Shown here one piece after another: positions 62,608 to 64,000 of a stretch of 64,000 nucleotides of DNA. The first letter of the stretch is position 1. Each line of letters opens with the position of its first letter. A model generated the notes under the pieces. That model was not told the origin of the DNA. It searched no databases and worked only from the letters and a program-made list of their open reading frames with translations. The position numbers and the translations under genes were made by a program. Origin of the DNA: Deltaproteobacteria bacterium (lineage in GTDB: Bacteria; Myxococcota_A; UBA9160; PR03); NCBI GenBank assembly GCA_035063765.1, contig JAPSFT010000004.1, positions 231,546 to 295,545 of the forward strand, read 5' to 3'.

Positions 62608-64000
62608 TGCGAAGGCGCTTCGGGCGTCGGCGCTGGGGCAGCGGAACCGGTGGCGGCGAGGGGGACGGCCCGCGCGGCCTCGATCCCGCGCGCGAGCTCG
62701 CGCGGGTCGTCGAGAGCGGCGTCGTCCCGGCCGAGGCCCTCGAGCCCGTCGCGAGCGACGACGTGCCCGCGACGCTGGCCGTCGTCGGCACCGGGGTGTC
62801 GCGCGACGGCGAGCGGCTGGTGGTCGGGGTCTCGCCCGCCTCGGGCGGCGACGCCTGGCTGGCCGCGCTGGCGGTGGCGGCGCAGCGCGTGCACGAGGAG
62901 GGCTTCGACGGTGCGGTCTATGCGGTCTCGGGGAGCTGGTCGCTCTCGGCGCGCCGGCGGCTCGGGCTCTTGCGCCCCGGGGCGCTGCGGGTGCGGGCGC
63001 GCATCGAGCCCGACGCGCAGGACGCCGTCGGCGAGGTGACCGCCGAGGGGCTGGAGGCGCCCCTGCTGCCGGCCTCCTCGCTGCCGGCCGAGCTCGGCGA
63101 GTCCGCGCGTGGGCTCTGGCGGCGGGCGGCCACGGCGCTCGCGGGCCTCGGCGCCAAGCACGGGGGCGCGGTGCGCCCCGCGCCGGGTGGTATCGAGCTG
63201 GTGTTCGCCGGACGGGCGCTCGCGATCCTGCGCGGGGACGCTCGCGGGGTGGCGCTCGAGGCCTGGGAGCCGCGCCGCGAGCTCCAGCACCTCGCTGCCG
63301 ACGCGCTCGCCGACGCCTTCGACCGCTTCGAGGGCTCGCTGCGCAAGGCGCTCGGCGACCGGCGGCTGCGCGAGGGCGAGCCGGCGCTGCGCGCCGCGCT
63401 CGCGGCGCGGCTCGCCGAGAGCGCCGGCGTGCGCGCGCTCGCTCCCTGGCCCCTGGCCGGCCCGCTCGGTGAGGGCGTGGACTTCGCCGGCGTCGACGGT
63501 CAGGGCCGCGCCGTGGTCGGCGTCGCGCGGCGCGAGCTCGGCCTGCTCGCGCTCGGTGCCGCGCTCGACGGCTGGATCGAGCTCGTTCCCCGCGTCGCGA
63601 GCCTGCTGCCGGAGGCGCCGGCGCCGAGCGCCGCGAAGCCCCTGCTGCTGCTCGCTGCCGAGCGCGTCGACGCTGCGGTCGACCGGGTGCTCGCCTGCCT
63701 CGACGTCGAGGTACGGAGCTGGAGCGTGGAGGGCGTGGGCCGCGGCGAGCCGGCCCTCGTGGCGCGCGCGCCGGCGGCGCTGCCCGCGGCTGCGGCGCCG
63801 CTCGCTCCCGCGCGGCCGGCCCCCTTCGAGGCGCGGCCGTCGCCGCGGCCGGCTCCGGCCGTGCCGCCGCCGCGGCCCGCCGCCGCGGCGCCCGCCGAGG
63901 CCGAAGCGGCGGCCGCCGGGGACGAGGAGATCGGCCCGCGCCGCCGCTTCGAGGAGGTGTCGCTCTTCGACCTCGCCGGCGAAGGCGAGGAGGCCGGCGA
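62604..64000 (+). CDS. Protein of unknown function, 3' end beyond the window
   Basis: An open frame of 465 codons that runs off the right edge, so it is partial. The start is Arg-rich (MMRRRFGRRRW, then a Gly-rich stretch), followed by a repeated alpha/beta pattern (LAVVGTGVSRDGERLVVGVSP; VVGVARRELGLLALG) and, in the last ~80 residues seen, a Pro/Ala-rich linker (about 395-435) before a charged segment. No motif known to me. ATG 62604 overlaps the previous stop, with GGAGGG just upstream. It is the third gene of the unknown operon. Confidence 0.65.
   Translation, partial: MMRRRFGRRRWGSGTGGGEGDGPRGLDPARELARVVESGVVPAEALEPVASDDVPATLAVVGTGVSRDGERLVVGVSPASGGDAWLAALAVAAQRVHEEGFDGAVYAVSGSWSLSARRRLGLLRPGALRVRARIEPDAQDAVGEVTAEGLEAPLLPASSLPAELGESARGLWRRAATALAGLGAKHGGAVRPAPGGIELVFAGRALAILRGDARGVALEAWEPRRELQHLAADALADAFDRFEGSLRKALGDRRLREGEPALRAALAARLAESAGVRALAPWPLAGPLGEGVDFAGVDGQGRAVVGVARRELGLLALGAALDGWIELVPRVASLLPEAPAPSAAKPLLLLAAERVDAAVDRVLACLDVEVRSWSVEGVGRGEPALVARAPAALPAAAAPLAPARPAPFEARPSPRPAPAVPPPRPAAAAPAEAEAAAAGDEEIGPRRRFEEVSLFDLAGEGEEAG

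Overview
The window is about 64 kb of very GC-rich DNA (clearly above 70 % by eye, with nearly all third positions G or C). It is densely packed with genes and shows no mobile element, CRISPR array or prophage. Gene content and order point to a Gram-negative, diderm, deltaproteobacterial-type organism (Myxococcota, Desulfobacterota or Binatota-like). The main reasons are an LPS-export cluster running straight into rpoN and a regulatory PTS (lptC-lptA-lptB-rpoN-ptsN-hprK-rapZ-EIIA-HPr-EI), a metK-spoIID-yajC-secD-secF run, a bactofilin, a DUF4388/J-domain/TPR protein, and a PEP-CTERM protein. I cannot assign a species.

Layout. 0.1-2.5 kb: three translationally coupled short-chain dehydrogenases behind a possible TetR-type operator. 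2.5-8 kb: a PatB/MalY-like aminotransferase, a metallophosphoesterase, a membrane-anchored unknown, a class III aminotransferase (minus strand), a Crp/Fnr regulator and a small exported protein. 8.1-16 kb: the Lpt/RpoN/PTS operon with stop-start overlaps at most junctions. 16-21.2 kb: metK to secF, with a good sigma70 promoter overlapping the ptsI stop codon. 21.2-30.3 kb: bactofilin and a TolC-family protein (minus), then ispD-ispF-cysS-uvrB and uvrC. 30.3-36.9 kb: a DUF4124/retropepsin-like protein, a small helical protein, comEC (whose frame runs on antisense through a TauE/SafE permease gene), and a TetR/diiron oxygenase pair. 37-41.4 kb: an APH-fold kinase, rnk, an MreB-like protein, a two-subunit MaoC-type dehydratase and a lipoprotein metalloprotease. 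41.5-46.5 kb (minus): a signalling cluster (AAA ATPase; response regulator-HD-GYP; V4R-STAS; DUF4388-DnaJ-TPR). 46.5-54.9 kb: AlkA-type glycosylase, PEP-CTERM protein, tRNA-Glu(TTC), F420-type (DDN) oxidoreductase, GPH-family transporter, VOC protein, CvpA-like protein, aldehyde dehydrogenase, aldo/keto reductase, MiaE-like diiron hydroxylase. 54.9-64 kb: a 1020-residue winged-helix/STAND regulator, a class V aminotransferase, a small membrane protein, dgt, cutA and three coupled genes of unknown function, the last running off the window.

How the parts work together. The Lpt genes supply the inner-membrane and periplasmic part of LPS export. RpoN and the permease-free PTS (EI, HPr, EIIA-Ntr, a mannose-type EIIA, a truncated HPr kinase, and RapZ with an altered P-loop) look like a phosphorylation-based regulatory module. 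SpoIID, bactofilin and the MreB-like protein relate to envelope and shape. ispD/ispF, cysS, metK and secDF/yajC are housekeeping.

A pattern across the window is a TANNNT hexamer (often GCTACCNT or GCTAGNNT) only 6-9 nt ahead of many first-in-operon start codons on both strands, suggesting short-leader or leaderless transcripts. A second theme is inverted repeats that cover Shine-Dalgarno sequences (near 31.4, 35.1 and 47.3 kb).
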